63,253 nt of DNA from an uncultured Pelagibacteraceae bacterium. GTDB lineage: Bacteria > Pseudomonadota > Alphaproteobacteria > Pelagibacterales > Pelagibacteraceae. Numbering within the stretch: position 1 is the stretch's first letter; every line of letters begins with the position of its first letter. Location: contig CACIYJ010000004.1 in NCBI GenBank assembly GCA_902590845.1, positions 1-63,253 of the forward strand, given 5' to 3'. A model generated the notes under the pieces. The model saw nothing but the letters and a program-made list of their open reading frames with translations, made no database searches and was not told the DNA's origin. Below, piece after piece: positions 38,821 through 48,597 of the stretch. The position numbers were made by a program, and so were the translations under genes.

Positions 38821-40128
38821 ATGAAATTATGTATGATAGGAACAGGTTATGTTGGTTTAGTAAGCGGCACGTGTTTTGCTGATATAGGAAATCAAGTATA
38901 TTGTGTTGATAAAGATGTTTCAAAGATAAAAAAATTAAATTTAGGTATCTCACCCATTTATGAGCCTGGTTTAAATGAGTTAATTAAAAAAAATTATACA
39001 GCTAAAAGATTAATTTTTACAACAGATTTAAAAAAGGCTGTTAATTCTTCAGATATAATTTTTATTTGTGTTGGTACTCCAACCAAAAAAGGTTCTCTTA
39101 AAGTAGACTTATCTTACGTTTATAAATCGATTAAAGAAATCATTTCTTCAACAAAAAACAAGAAAATTATTGTAACAAAATCAACTGTTCCTGTCGGAAC
39201 AGGCGATGAAATAGAAAAAATAATTAAAAAACTAAAAAAGAAAAATTTTGAAGTAATTTCTAACCCTGAATTTTTAAGAGAAGGTGATGCGATTAGAGAT
39301 TTTAGATATCCTGATAGAATAGTTATTGGATCAAATAATAAAAAGATATTTAAAAAAATGAGAACTCTTTATACTTCTTTAATAAGCAAGGGTGCTAAAT
39401 TTTTTACAACATCTAGAAGAGGAGCGGAATTAATTAAGTATGCTTCAAACGCTTTTCTGGCTACAAAAATTACATTTATAAATGAAATATCAAATTTATG
39501 TGAAAAAACTGGAGTTAATGTTGAAGATATATCTTTAGGTATAGGCTCTGACAATAGAATAGGAGGTAGATTTTTAAGAGCAGGCCCAGCTTATGGAGGG
39601 TCATGTTTTCCAAAAGATACAAAAGGTTTAGTTGCTATTGCAGATAAAAATCAAATAAATCTTTCAATTGTTAAATCAGTTATTAGATCTAATCAAAATA
39701 GAGTAAATTTACACACTAAAAGAATTCATAAAATAGTTGGCTCTAATATCAGAAATAAAAAGATAGCTTTTTTGGGAGTTACATTTAAACCAAATACAGA
39801 TGATATGAGAGACTCGACCAGTCTAAAAATGATACCTTACCTTTGTAAAAAAGGAGCACAAGTTTCCTATTACGATCCTTCAGGTAAAAAAAAAGAGTTT
39901 TCAAAAATTAAAAATTGCAAATATGAAAACAATATAAAGAATAACTGTAAAAATGCAGACTTAATTATTTTACTCACCGAATGGGATGAATTTAAAGCAA
40001 TAGATTTTAAAAAGATTAATAAAAATAGAAATTTGAAAATTTATGATCTGAGAAATTTATATAATTTAGATCAAATGAAAGATAAAAAGATGAAATATTA
40101 TTCTGTAGGAAGACCTGATATTAATTAA
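38821..40128 (+). CDS. ugd: UDP-glucose 6-dehydrogenase
   Basis: A 435-residue NAD-dependent enzyme that oxidises UDP-glucose to UDP-glucuronate. GTGYVG (7-12) begins the Rossmann fold, VGTPTKKG and STVPVGTGDE follow, NPEFLREGDAI is the substrate loop, and GGSCFPKDTKGL near residue 258-269 holds the catalytic Cys. The C-terminal domain has GVTFKPNTDDMRDSTS. It overlaps the convergent RidA-family gene by 8 bases. Confidence 0.96.
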   Translation: MKLCMIGTGYVGLVSGTCFADIGNQVYCVDKDVSKIKKLNLGISPIYEPGLNELIKKNYTAKRLIFTTDLKKAVNSSDIIFICVGTPTKKGSLKVDLSYVYKSIKEIISSTKNKKIIVTKSTVPVGTGDEIEKIIKKLKKKNFEVISNPEFLREGDAIRDFRYPDRIVIGSNNKKIFKKMRTLYTSLISKGAKFFTTSRRGAELIKYASNAFLATKITFINEISNLCEKTGVNVEDISLGIGSDNRIGGRFLRAGPAYGGSCFPKDTKGLVAIADKNQINLSIVKSVIRSNQNRVNLHTKRIHKIVGSNIRNKKIAFLGVTFKPNTDDMRDSTSLKMIPYLCKKGAQVSYYDPSGKKKEFSKIKNCKYENNIKNNCKNADLIILLTEWDEFKAIDFKKINKNRNLKIYDLRNLYNLDQMKDKKMKYYSVGRPDIN

Positions 40129-40573
40129 TTTCAAATATAGCATCAACTTCAACAGCCACACCTAACGGTAAGCTGTTTGAACTGATTGCTGCTCTAGTAT
40201 GTAAGCCTTTATTATCAAAAACTTTTGCAATAATCTCTGAAGCTCCATTTATAACTTTAGGTTGGTCTGTAAAATCATCAGTAGAGTTAACATATCCTGT
40301 TAATTTTATGCATGATTTTACTTTTGATAGATCATTGTTACAGGCTTTTTTAACTTGTGAAATTATAGCTAAACCACATCTTTTTGCAGCCTCATAACCT
40401 TGGTTAACATCCAAATCTTTTCCAACTTTACCTTTTATAAGATCGCCTTTATCATTCATTGAGATTTGTCCTGATATATAAAGTAAATTTCCAATAATTT
40501 TACTAGCTGCATAAGCGCCAACAGGATCTTTTGGAGCAGGAAGTTCGATATTTAGTTCTTTAAATTTTTTCAT
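40121..40573 (-). CDS. RidA (YjgF/YER057c/UK114) family protein
   Basis: A 150-residue protein of the family whose best-known member, RidA, hydrolyses reactive enamine/imine intermediates to ketones and ammonia. NLLYISGQISM near the N-terminus and the C-terminal TRAAISSNSLPLGVAVEVDAIFEI, with the Arg needed for catalysis in active members, support it. The chain is longer than RidA itself (about 128), so it probably belongs to another subgroup whose substrate is not known. Confidence 0.88.
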   Translation of the reverse strand: MKKFKELNIELPAPKDPVGAYAASKIIGNLLYISGQISMNDKGDLIKGKVGKDLDVNQGYEAAKRCGLAIISQVKKACNNDLSKVKSCIKLTGYVNSTDDFTDQPKVINGASEIIAKVFDNKGLHTRAAISSNSLPLGVAVEVDAIFEIN

Positions 40574-40575
40574 TG

Positions 40576-40839
40576 TTACTTTTTCTTTTCTTTTATTTTT
40601 TTTTGTCTTTCGATCAATTTTTTTTTGCTTTTTTCGATAGAATTTCCAATTTCATTTTTATTTTTATCAATTTGTTTCTTACTTTTGTCTAAACCCTTTT
40701 TTTGATAATCCTTTGTTTCTTTTATAAATTTTTTACTTTTGCATTTTAGATCAAATGTTTTACATTTTAATTCATCAGCAGATATTGAGCTATTGAAAGT
40801 AAAAATTAAAAATATAGAAAATAATAATATTTTTTTCAT
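40576..40839 (-). CDS. Small secreted Lys-rich protein of unknown function
   Basis: An 87-residue protein. Residues 1-21 form a clear signal peptide (KK, then a hydrophobic core, with SSISA before DE as a likely signal peptidase I site). The mature part has two Cys (CKTFDLKCKSK), which could form a disulfide, and then about 45 residues of almost only Lys, Glu, Asp, Ile, Ser and Asn that look helical or coiled coil. No family was recognised. It overlaps topA by 4 bases and precedes the RidA gene by 2, so it is probably in the topA transcript. Confidence 0.7.
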   Translation of the reverse strand: MKKILLFSIFLIFTFNSSISADELKCKTFDLKCKSKKFIKETKDYQKKGLDKSKKQIDKNKNEIGNSIEKSKKKLIERQKKIKEKKK

Positions 40840-43406
40840 TTTTTTTTTCTTTTTTTTTTTGTTTTATCATATTCTTTTCTTTTTTCTATTAATATTAAAG
40901 CCTCTTCCATTGTTAATTCATTTGGATCCTTTTCTTCGGGAATAGTTGCATTTAACGATTTATATTTGATATAAGGTCCAAATTGACCTTTCATCACTCT
41001 AACAGGCTTTTTGTCTTCTGGATGTTCTCCTAGATCTTTTATCATTGAAGAAGATATTCGGCCAGGCTTTGCCTCTGCGATCATTGTAATAGCTCGATTA
41101 ATACCAATCGTAAAAATCTCTTCAACATTTTCTAATCTTGCTGATTTATTTTCACATTTTAAGTAAGGACCAAATCTTCCAGAATTTAAAGTTATATCTT
41201 TTCCTGTATCTGAATTTTGTCCTAAAACTTTTGGAAGCGAACAAAGAAATTTTGCTTGCTCTAAATTAACACTATCAACTTCAATTCCTTTAGGGATTGA
41301 GACGTTTCGAAGATGATCATTTTCTTTTTTCTTCTTTTTTCTTCCTTTTTTTGGAGTCTCTTCAACATTTTCTAATTCTTTTTCGTATTGTAAATAAGGA
41401 CCAAATCTTCCATTTTTTAAATATATATCTTTACCATAATCATTTTGTCCTAATAATTTTGGTTCAGCTAAATTATATTGAGCAGCAGCTTTTGCTTTTG
41501 ATAGAGGTCTTGTAAATTTACATTCAGGATAATTAGAGCAACCAATAAACGCTCCTCCTCTAAAACTATTTTTAAGGCTTAATTCACCGTTAGAACATAA
41601 TTTGCATTTCCTATCTATGGAATCATTGGAATCCCTATCAAATATGAGAGCTCCTAAACTTTCATTTAATAGATCCAATACTTCACGTGTTCTTTTTTCT
41701 TTTACTCTTCCAACGTTTTCATAGAAATCTTTCCAAAAATTATTCAAAACTTCCACCCATTCAATTTTTCCACTGGTGATCTCATCTAGTTGATTTTCTA
41801 GGTCTGCTGTAAAATTATAATCAACATATTTAGAAAACAGTTTTTCAAGAAAAGCTGATATCAATTTTCCTCTATCTGTGGGGTGAAATCGTTTATTTAT
41901 TTGTTCTACATAATTTCTAGTTGATAATACTGATATAATGCTTGCGTAAGTTGAAGGTCTTCCAATACCCAATTCTTCCATCTTTTTCACTAAACTTGCT
42001 TCTGAGTATCTAGGTGGCGGATCCGTAAAATGCTGTTCATCGTTTAATTTAAGTATGCTTATTTCTTCACCAGTCTTAACTTCAGGTAATATATTTTTAG
42101 CATCTTCATCTGTTTCTTGAACTTGATAAACTTTTAAAAATCCTTCAAACTTAATTATAGATCCACTTGCCCTGAAATTTATATTGTTATCTTTAGATGA
42201 TATAAGGATAGTATTTCTATCAAATTCTGCAGGATTCATTTGAGAAGAAAGAGCTCTGCTCCATATTAATTCATAAAGCTTGTATTGATCTGCATTAACA
42301 TATTTTTTTATGTCACTTGGTTTTCTTTTAACATCTGTCGGTCTTATAGCTTCATGAGCTTCTTGTGCATTTTTTGCTTTCTTTCCAGTGTAGCTATTAG
42401 GTTGATCAGGTAAAAATTCATTTCCAAAATCTTTTTTAATTAAATTCCTAAACTCATCTATAGCTTCTTGAGAAATGTTTGTTCCATCAGTTCTCATATA
42501 AGTAATTAATCCTGTAGTCTCTCCCTCAATATCAATTCCTTGGTATAATCTTTGAGCTATCTGCATAGTTCTAGAAGCTCCAAAACCAAACTTGCCAGAA
42601 GCTGTCTGCTGTAATGTCGAAGTAGTGAATGGTGCTAATGGGTTTCTCTTAAATACTTTTGTATTGACATCTTTTATCGTAAATTTTGATTTATTAATTA
42701 TATTTATAGCTTGATCGATTTCATTTTTATTTTTAAATGTAAATCGTTCTATTTTTTTTCCATCATATAAACTTAATTTAGATAAAATATTTTTATTATC
42801 TTTATTTGTAAAATCTGAAGTTAAAGTCCAATATTCTTCTGGTTTAAATAATTCAATTTCTTTTTCTCTTTCTGTTATTAATTTTAATGCGACAGACTGA
42901 ACTCTTCCTGCTGATTTTGATCCGGGTAATTTGGTCCAAAGTATTGGAGATATATTAAAACCAACAAGATAATCCAACGCTCTTCTTGCTAAATAAGCTT
43001 CTACTAATGGCAAATGTATTTCTCTAGGATTTTTTATTGCTTCCAATATTGCTTTTTTAGTTATTTCATTAAACACCACTCTCTCCAAATCTTTACCTTT
43101 AAGTAATTTTTTTGATTCCAAAACTTTTTTTACATGCCAAGCAATTGCTTCTCCTTCACGATCTGGGTCAGTAGCTAAGATTATTTTATCAGAGTCTTCA
43201 GCAGCATTAGTTATTTCTTTGAGATATTTTTTTGAAAACGAGTCAATTTCCCATTGCATTTCAAATTTATTTTCAGGATCAACAGACCCATTCTTGGAAG
43301 GTAAATCTCTTATATGTCCATAGCTAGCTAAAACTAAATAATCTTTTCCTAAATATTTATTAATCGTTTTAGCTTTTGCAGGACTTTCAACTATTACTAA
43401 ATTCAT
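40836..43406 (-). CDS. topA: DNA topoisomerase I
   Basis: An 856-residue type IA topoisomerase that relaxes negative supercoils. The Toprim domain has VIVESPAKAKTI at the start and DPDREGE (80-86); the active-site Tyr303 lies in LITYMRTDGTN. SAGRVQSVALKLI and the DPPPRYSEASLVKKMEELGIGRPSTYA block are conserved. The C-terminal part has a four-Cys zinc ribbon (CKLC and CSNYPEC) and then three repeats of the type GxDI-L-x-GRFGPYL, the bacterial TopA C-terminal repeats, ending in a run of Lys. Confidence 0.97.
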   Translation of the reverse strand: MNLVIVESPAKAKTINKYLGKDYLVLASYGHIRDLPSKNGSVDPENKFEMQWEIDSFSKKYLKEITNAAEDSDKIILATDPDREGEAIAWHVKKVLESKKLLKGKDLERVVFNEITKKAILEAIKNPREIHLPLVEAYLARRALDYLVGFNISPILWTKLPGSKSAGRVQSVALKLITEREKEIELFKPEEYWTLTSDFTNKDNKNILSKLSLYDGKKIERFTFKNKNEIDQAINIINKSKFTIKDVNTKVFKRNPLAPFTTSTLQQTASGKFGFGASRTMQIAQRLYQGIDIEGETTGLITYMRTDGTNISQEAIDEFRNLIKKDFGNEFLPDQPNSYTGKKAKNAQEAHEAIRPTDVKRKPSDIKKYVNADQYKLYELIWSRALSSQMNPAEFDRNTILISSKDNNINFRASGSIIKFEGFLKVYQVQETDEDAKNILPEVKTGEEISILKLNDEQHFTDPPPRYSEASLVKKMEELGIGRPSTYASIISVLSTRNYVEQINKRFHPTDRGKLISAFLEKLFSKYVDYNFTADLENQLDEITSGKIEWVEVLNNFWKDFYENVGRVKEKRTREVLDLLNESLGALIFDRDSNDSIDRKCKLCSNGELSLKNSFRGGAFIGCSNYPECKFTRPLSKAKAAAQYNLAEPKLLGQNDYGKDIYLKNGRFGPYLQYEKELENVEETPKKGRKKKKKENDHLRNVSIPKGIEVDSVNLEQAKFLCSLPKVLGQNSDTGKDITLNSGRFGPYLKCENKSARLENVEEIFTIGINRAITMIAEAKPGRISSSMIKDLGEHPEDKKPVRVMKGQFGPYIKYKSLNATIPEEKDPNELTMEEALILIEKRKEYDKTKKKRKKK

Positions 43407-43476
43407 TATTTTATTTTACTTTCAAATAAAATTGAATTTGTCAAATTTTATATTCAAAAGTTAGCAAAGACAGGAA

Positions 43477-44058
43477 TTATAACTTGATTTTAGTCTCTTT
43501 AGAATCTTTCAATCTAATAATATTTTCTCTATGCGTGTAAAGAATTATTATAAAAGTTATAAATAAAAAAATACTGAGTGTATTGTTATCTAAAATTATT
43601 GAGTAAGCAAAAACTGTTAAAGCAGCAATCATTGATGCTAATGAAGAATATTTAAAAATAAATGATATTAGCAACCAAGTTACGGCAAAAATAATTCCAA
43701 AATTAAAAGATAGCGCTAAGATGATTCCTAGATAAGTAGCTACACCTTTTCCACCTTTAAATTTTAACCAGACAGGAAATATATGACCGATAAAACAAAT
43801 TAAAGCTGAAAAATAAATTAAATCATTGAAATATTTTAAAGTAATTATAACAGAGAGATATCCTTTTAAGATATCAAATATAAGCGTAGCAATAGCTAAA
43901 GATTTTTTTCCTGTTCGCAAAACATTAGTAGTACCTATGTTGCCAGAGCCAACATCTCTAATGTCTTGATCTAAAAAAATCTTAGTTATAATTAAGCCAA
44001 ACGGTATTGATCCCAGAAAATAAGAGTAAAACAAAACTACGATTATTTCTAAATTCAT
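43477..44058 (-). CDS. plsY: Acyl-phosphate:glycerol-3-phosphate acyltransferase PlsY
   Basis: A 193-residue membrane protein with about five to seven spans that starts phospholipid synthesis. The three family motifs are visible: GSGNIGTTNVLRTGK, GHIFPVWLKFKGGKGVAT and, weaker, the C-terminal THRENIIRL. It follows pyrX with a one-base overlap, so it is transcribed with the pyr genes, and a 70-base gap separates it from topA. Confidence 0.95.
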   Translation of the reverse strand: MNLEIIVVLFYSYFLGSIPFGLIITKIFLDQDIRDVGSGNIGTTNVLRTGKKSLAIATLIFDILKGYLSVIITLKYFNDLIYFSALICFIGHIFPVWLKFKGGKGVATYLGIILALSFNFGIIFAVTWLLISFIFKYSSLASMIAALTVFAYSIILDNNTLSIFLFITFIIILYTHRENIIRLKDSKETKIKL

Positions 44059-45347
44059 TATCGATTAAACACCAGTTCACCATTTAAAAAAGTCATTAAA
44101 ATTTTACCTTGTAATTTTCTTCCTTCAATTGCTGTATTTTTAGATTTTGATTTTAATTTTTCTGCCTCGACCACCCAAGGAGCATCAAGATCAAGGACAC
44201 AAATATCTCCATCCGAACCTTTTGCTAAGGTTCCTTTATTAATTTGTAAAATTTTTGCAGGATTAATAGTTAATGTTTCAATAATTTTATTTAATGGAAG
44301 CGATTCATTATGATGCATTTCTAAAGCAAGTGGTAGCAAAGTTTCAATTCCAATAGCTCCTGTTGCTGCTTGTGAAAATGGTAATCTTTTACTCTCTTCA
44401 TCTTCAGGAATATGATCAGACACTATCACATCGATTAAATTTTCTCTTATTCCTTGAACAAGCGATAATCTATCTTCTTCCAATCTTAAAGGAGGTGACA
44501 ATTTCAAAAAAGTTTTAAATTCACCAATATCATTCTCATTTAATGAAAGATTATTAATTGAAACACCAACGCTAAATTTTTTCCCATTACTCTTATTTTT
44601 TTTAATAACCTCCAATGATTTCTTGGATGAGATTTGATTTATATGATACCTGCACGGGTATTCACTCAATAAAGAGAGATCTCTTTCAATAATAATTTTT
44701 TCTGCTATTTGAGAAACACCTTCAAGGCCTAATCTTGTAGCTATTTCTCCATCATTAATACAAGAATTTTTTGATAACTCGTAATCTTCAGCGTGTTGCA
44801 TAATTAAAACTCCAATATCTGAAGCGTAATCCATAATTCTTGCCATCAGCTCTGTATTTTGCACAGTTTTGTTTACATCACTAAATCCAACTATTCCTCT
44901 CAAAGAAAGTAAACCAAACTCAGTCATTAATTTTCCTTCAGTTTGCTTTGTAATAGATGCGCACGGGAAAAGGTTAACAGTAGCTTTATCTCTTCCTCTT
45001 CTTATTATAAAGTCTACCATTGAAACATTATCTATAATTGGTTTGGTATTTGGCATTGTTACAATTGAAGTAACTCCTCCAGCTAAAGCTGCCTGACTTA
45101 AGGTTCTAAAATTCTCTTTATATTCATATCCAGGCTCACCTACAAAAGCTTTCATGTCTACTATTCCCGGTATTAGCACATTTCCTTTAATATCGAATAT
45201 CTCAGCCGAAGATTCAGCGTCTGATTTTTTAACATTTTTACCAATCGCTTTTACCTTGCCATTTTTGTCTAAAATTAAAGAGCCTTTTTCATCCATTTTT
45301 TGTGAAGGATCTATAATGCGAGCATTTATAAAAATTTTTTCTTTCAT
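44058..45347 (-). CDS. pyrX: Dihydroorotase-like protein lacking metal ligands (PyrX/PyrC' type)
   Basis: A 429-residue member of the type I dihydroorotase family, with the EPGYEYKENF, TMPNTKP and SDHIPEDEESKRLPFSQA segments in the right places. However, the metal-binding HxH is Lys66-Ala67-Phe68, the His of the CHIS motif is Gln (NQISS), and the PHH motif is INN; only the QHAED His and the SDH Asp remain. It should therefore be inactive as a dihydroorotase. Such partners (PyrC' of Pseudomonas) bind and stabilise aspartate transcarbamoylase, and pyrB lies directly upstream. A true dihydroorotase must lie elsewhere. Confidence 0.88.
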   Translation of the reverse strand: MKEKIFINARIIDPSQKMDEKGSLILDKNGKVKAIGKNVKKSDAESSAEIFDIKGNVLIPGIVDMKAFVGEPGYEYKENFRTLSQAALAGGVTSIVTMPNTKPIIDNVSMVDFIIRRGRDKATVNLFPCASITKQTEGKLMTEFGLLSLRGIVGFSDVNKTVQNTELMARIMDYASDIGVLIMQHAEDYELSKNSCINDGEIATRLGLEGVSQIAEKIIIERDLSLLSEYPCRYHINQISSKKSLEVIKKNKSNGKKFSVGVSINNLSLNENDIGEFKTFLKLSPPLRLEEDRLSLVQGIRENLIDVIVSDHIPEDEESKRLPFSQAATGAIGIETLLPLALEMHHNESLPLNKIIETLTINPAKILQINKGTLAKGSDGDICVLDLDAPWVVEAEKLKSKSKNTAIEGRKLQGKILMTFLNGELVFNR

Positions 45348-46292
45348 TTATTTACAATATATTTTTAAGCAAGCCATCCTAACGGCAACTCCTAATTCAA
45401 CTTGTTCTTTTACTAAGCTTACATTTATGTCATCTGCTAATTTAGTATCTATCTCTACACCTCTATTCATTGGACCTGGGTGCATGATCAATGCATCTTT
45501 ATTTGCATACTTTAATTTTTCTGGAGTTAAACCAAAGAATTCGTAATACTCTCTTTTAGACGGAAGAAAAGATCCTTGCATCCTTTCATTTTGCAATCTT
45601 AACATCATAACTATATCACAACCATCTAATCCTTTTTTCATATTGGTAAAAGGTTTTGAGCCTAATCTTTCAATTGATTTTGGCATTAAAGTTTTTGGAG
45701 CTATAACATTTACTTCTGCACCCAACATATTCATTAAGTAGATATTTGATCTTGCTACTCTTGAGTGAAGTATGTCTCCACATATTGCTATCTTAAGTCC
45801 TTCAATTTTACCTTTTCTGTTTATAATTGTTAAAGCATCTAGCAATGCTTGCGTAGGGTGTTCTCGTCTACCATCCCCAGCATTTATTACTGCACAATTT
45901 ACTTTCTGGGATAATAAATTTGGAGCCCCAGAGTCTTGATGTCTAATAACAATAAGATCAGGATGCATTGCGTTTAATGTCATCGCTGTATCAATAAGAG
46001 TTTCACCTTTTTTAAGAGCTGAGTTACTCATATTCATAGTCATGACATCAGCGCCTAATCTTTTTCCAGCTAAATCAAATGAGCTTTGCGTTCTAGTAGA
46101 TGGCTCAAAGAATAAATTAATTTGAGTTTTTCCTCTTAATAAATCTAATTTTTTTGAACTACTTCTGTTTAAGCTTATAAATTCTTTTGCTTCCTTTAAG
46201 ATTTGTTTAGCTTCTTGAACTGATAGATTTTGTATACCCAGAAGATGTTCTGGAGGGTTTTTAATAGCTGAAGTTTTTTTTCTTACTGCCAT
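45348..46292 (-). CDS. pyrB: Aspartate carbamoyltransferase catalytic subunit
   Basis: A 314-residue enzyme, the first committed step of pyrimidine synthesis. [12 protein letters not shown] binds carbamoyl phosphate, HPTQALLD binds aspartate, and [13 protein letters not shown] is near the C-terminus. I took the ATG at 46292; a TTG three codons earlier is possible. It abuts pyrX with no space. No pyrI regulatory subunit is present, which agrees with a PyrB-PyrX complex. Confidence 0.95.
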   Translation of the reverse strand: MAVRKKTSAIKNPPEHLLGIQNLSVQEAKQILKEAKEFISLNRSSSKKLDLLRGKTQINLFFEPSTRTQSSFDLAGKRLGADVMTMNMSNSALKKGETLIDTAMTLNAMHPDLIVIRHQDSGAPNLLSQKVNCAVINAGDGRREHPTQALLDALTIINRKGKIEGLKIAICGDILHSRVARSNIYLMNMLGAEVNVIAPKTLMPKSIERLGSKPFTNMKKGLDGCDIVMMLRLQNERMQGSFLPSKREYYEFFGLTPEKLKYANKDALIMHPGPMNRGVEIDTKLADDINVSLVKEQVELGVAVRMACLKIYCK

Positions 46293-46327
46293 TAAAATCA
46301 ACTCTATAGGCCTTTTATGATATTAGA

Positions 46328-46792
46328 TCAAGTATTTTCTTTTGTTAGATAATCCAAGGCTCCTTGCAGTATAAATTGTGCAGAATTTTCATCCAATTTT
46401 TTTACTTTTTTACTCGTATTTATTGATAAATCACGTGATAAATTAAAAGCTCCTTGGCTTGAAAACCTCTCATCCCATAATGTGATATTTTCAGTAACAT
46501 CTTTTGATAAGTTAATAGCCAAGTCCTTAGCTGATTGAGATGATTGACTTGCAGATCCATCCATATTGATTGGATTTCCAATTATAATTCCCTTAATTTG
46601 ATATTCGTTAATAATTTTTTTTATTTCTTTAATAAAATCAGGATAATTATTCTTAACGATAGTGGTATAAGGAGTCGCGACTATTTTATTTTCATCAGAA
46701 ATCGCTATACCAATACGTTTTCCACCAGGGTCAATTCCCATTATTCTAGATTTTTTATCTAGTTTTTTCTTAAAATCTTCAATATCCAGCAT
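46328..46792 (-). CDS. ruvX: RuvX/YqgF Holliday-junction resolvase-like nuclease
   Basis: A 154-residue RNase H-fold protein. GIDPGGKRIGIAISDE near the N-terminus holds the first catalytic Asp, GNPINMDGS is the second motif, and WDERFSSQGAF and DENSAQFILQ hold the remaining acidic residues. In E. coli YqgF acts in 16S rRNA 5' maturation. I took the ATG at 46792; another ATG at 46837 would add 15 Ile- and Asn-rich residues and is less likely. Confidence 0.88.
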   Translation of the reverse strand: MLDIEDFKKKLDKKSRIMGIDPGGKRIGIAISDENKIVATPYTTIVKNNYPDFIKEIKKIINEYQIKGIIIGNPINMDGSASQSSQSAKDLAINLSKDVTENITLWDERFSSQGAFNLSRDLSINTSKKVKKLDENSAQFILQGALDYLTKENT

Positions 46793-46825
46793 GTTTATGT
46801 TATGTTTTATGATATTAATTTCCTG

Positions 46826-46831
46826 TATAAT
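46826..46831 (+). promoter_or_regulatory. Consensus -10 element upstream of gatC
   Basis: A perfect TATAAT ends 15 bases before the gatC ATG, so a transcript from it would have a leader of under ten bases. No clear -35 is visible at 16-18 bases upstream (TGTTTT at 46803-46808 is the nearest). It lies in the gap between divergent ruvX and gatC. Confidence 0.4.
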
Positions 46832-46846
46832 TAACATAATTCACAA

Positions 46847-47134
46847 ATGTCTATAGATAAAGATAAAATTAAACATATTAGTAAATTAGCTAGAATCTCA
46901 TTAGATTCAAAAAAAACAGATACTTTAGCTAAAGATCTATCTTCAATTTTTAAATTTATTGAACAATTAAACGAATTAAATACTGACAAAACAGAACCAT
47001 TATCTTCAATTTTGAACGAACCATTAAGATCCAGAAAAGATGTTGTTAATGATGGAAAAATTAGAGAAAAAATATTAGAAAACTCACCTCAAAAAAATGA
47101 GGAATTTTTTGTTGTGCCAAAAGTTATTGAATAA
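46847..47134 (+). CDS. gatC: Aspartyl/glutamyl-tRNA amidotransferase subunit C
   Basis: A 95-residue subunit that clamps GatA to Gat[14 protein letters not shown] at the N-terminus and LREDVV-like [12 protein letters not shown] toward the middle match the family. With gatA and gatB it converts Glu-tRNA(Gln) and, in many bacteria, Asp-tRNA(Asn) to the amidated forms. It shares one base with gatA. Confidence 0.94.
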   Translation: MSIDKDKIKHISKLARISLDSKKTDTLAKDLSSIFKFIEQLNELNTDKTEPLSSILNEPLRSRKDVVNDGKIREKILENSPQKNEEFFVVPKVIE

Positions 47135-48594
47135 TGTCTGAATTAACAAAAAAAAGTTTAACTGAGATAGCAAATCTAATTAAAAAGAAAGAAATTAAAT
47201 CTGAAGAAGTGACTCAATCTTTTATAAAAAATATTGAAAAAGATAAAAAATTAAATTCTTTTATTACAAAATGTTCTGAATTAGCATTAAAAAAAGCTAA
47301 AGATTTTGATAAAAAACCAAAATTAAATAATCTTTTACCTGGAATTCCTATAGCCGTTAAAGATCTTTTTTGTACAAATGGAGTAAAGACTACAGCTGGA
47401 AGCAAAATGTTAGAAAATTTTATTCCAAATTATGAGTCAACTATAACAAATAATTTATGGAATGAAGGAGCATTTTTATTAGGAAAATTAAATTGTGATG
47501 AGTATGCAATGGGGTCTTCAAATGAAACAAGTTATTTTGGAAACGTAATGAATCCAATTGCTGAAAATACTGTTCCCGGCGGATCATCAGGCGGTTCAGC
47601 AAGCGCTTTAACAGCAAACTTAACTCCTGCAACAATTGGTACTGACACCGGTGGTTCTATTAGACAACCAGCTTCATTTACAGGCACGGTTGGTTTAAAA
47701 CCAACTTACGGACTTTGTTCTAGATGGGGCATTGTTGCGTTTGCATCTTCACTAGATCAAGCTGGACCAATGACAAAATCTGTAGAAGATTGCGCTTTAA
47801 TGTTAGAAGCAATGGCGGGTTTCGATGAAAAAGATTCTACATCTATAAATAAGAAAAAAGAAAATTATTCAAAAAATTTAACTGACAAGATTAAAGGATT
47901 AAAAATAGGTATACCCAAAGAATATAGAGTAGAGGGCATGCCTAAAGAAATAGACAAACTTTGGGAAAATGGAAAAAAAATATTAAAAGACTCGGGAGCT
48001 GAAATTATCGACATCTCTTTGCCTAATACAAAATATGCTTTACCAGCCTATTATATAGTTGCTCCTGCGGAAGCTTCTTCAAATTTAGCAAGATATGATG
48101 GAGTTAAATATGGTTTTAGATCGAGCAAAGGAAACAATTTAATAGAAATGTATGAAAATACTAGATCAGAAGGGTTTGGAGACGAAGTTAAAAGAAGAAT
48201 TTTAATTGGTACTTATGTTCTTTCATCAGGATATTACGATGCTTACTATTTGAAAGCTCAAAAAGTAAGACAATTAATTAAAAATGATTTTGATCAAGCA
48301 TTTAAAAAAGTTGATACTATTTTAACACCATCTACTCCAAGTTCTGCATTTAAAATCGGTGAAAAAAAAGATGATCCAATATCAATGTATTTAAATGATA
48401 TTTTTACTGTTCCAGTAAATTTAGCAGGTATACCTGCTATATCAATACCAGCAGGCCATGATAATAATAAATTTCCACTTGGCCTTCAATTAATTGCAAA
48501 ACCTTTAGATGAACAGAAACTTTTAAATATTGCTTTTGCAGTCGAAAAGAAAATTAATTTTAAACAAATGCTTAATAGATGGTGGGAAAAATAA
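47134..48594 (+). CDS. gatA: Aspartyl/glutamyl-tRNA amidotransferase subunit A
   Basis: A 486-residue amidase-signature enzyme that frees ammonia from glutamine. The Ser-cis-Ser-Lys triad is present: Lys76 in IPIAVKD, Ser151 in PGGSSGGSA and the nucleophile Ser175 in [10 protein letters not shown]. An internal channel carries ammonia to GatB. It is followed by gatB after 3 bases. Confidence 0.97.
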   Translation: MSELTKKSLTEIANLIKKKEIKSEEVTQSFIKNIEKDKKLNSFITKCSELALKKAKDFDKKPKLNNLLPGIPIAVKDLFCTNGVKTTAGSKMLENFIPNYESTITNNLWNEGAFLLGKLNCDEYAMGSSNETSYFGNVMNPIAENTVPGGSSGGSASALTANLTPATIGTDTGGSIRQPASFTGTVGLKPTYGLCSRWGIVAFASSLDQAGPMTKSVEDCALMLEAMAGFDEKDSTSINKKKENYSKNLTDKIKGLKIGIPKEYRVEGMPKEIDKLWENGKKILKDSGAEIIDISLPNTKYALPAYYIVAPAEASSNLARYDGVKYGFRSSKGNNLIEMYENTRSEGFGDEVKRRILIGTYVLSSGYYDAYYLKAQKVRQLIKNDFDQAFKKVDTILTPSTPSSAFKIGEKKDDPISMYLNDIFTVPVNLAGIPAISIPAGHDNNKFPLGLQLIAKPLDEQKLLNIAFAVEKKINFKQMLNRWWEK

Positions 48595-48597
48595 ATA

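Noticed and set aside
40836-41350. Poly-T tracts at the 3' end of topA as terminators or phase-variable tracts
   Set aside because: They encode Lys runs on the minus strand inside topA and the gene after it; runs like this occur throughout the window because AAA is the main Lys codon.
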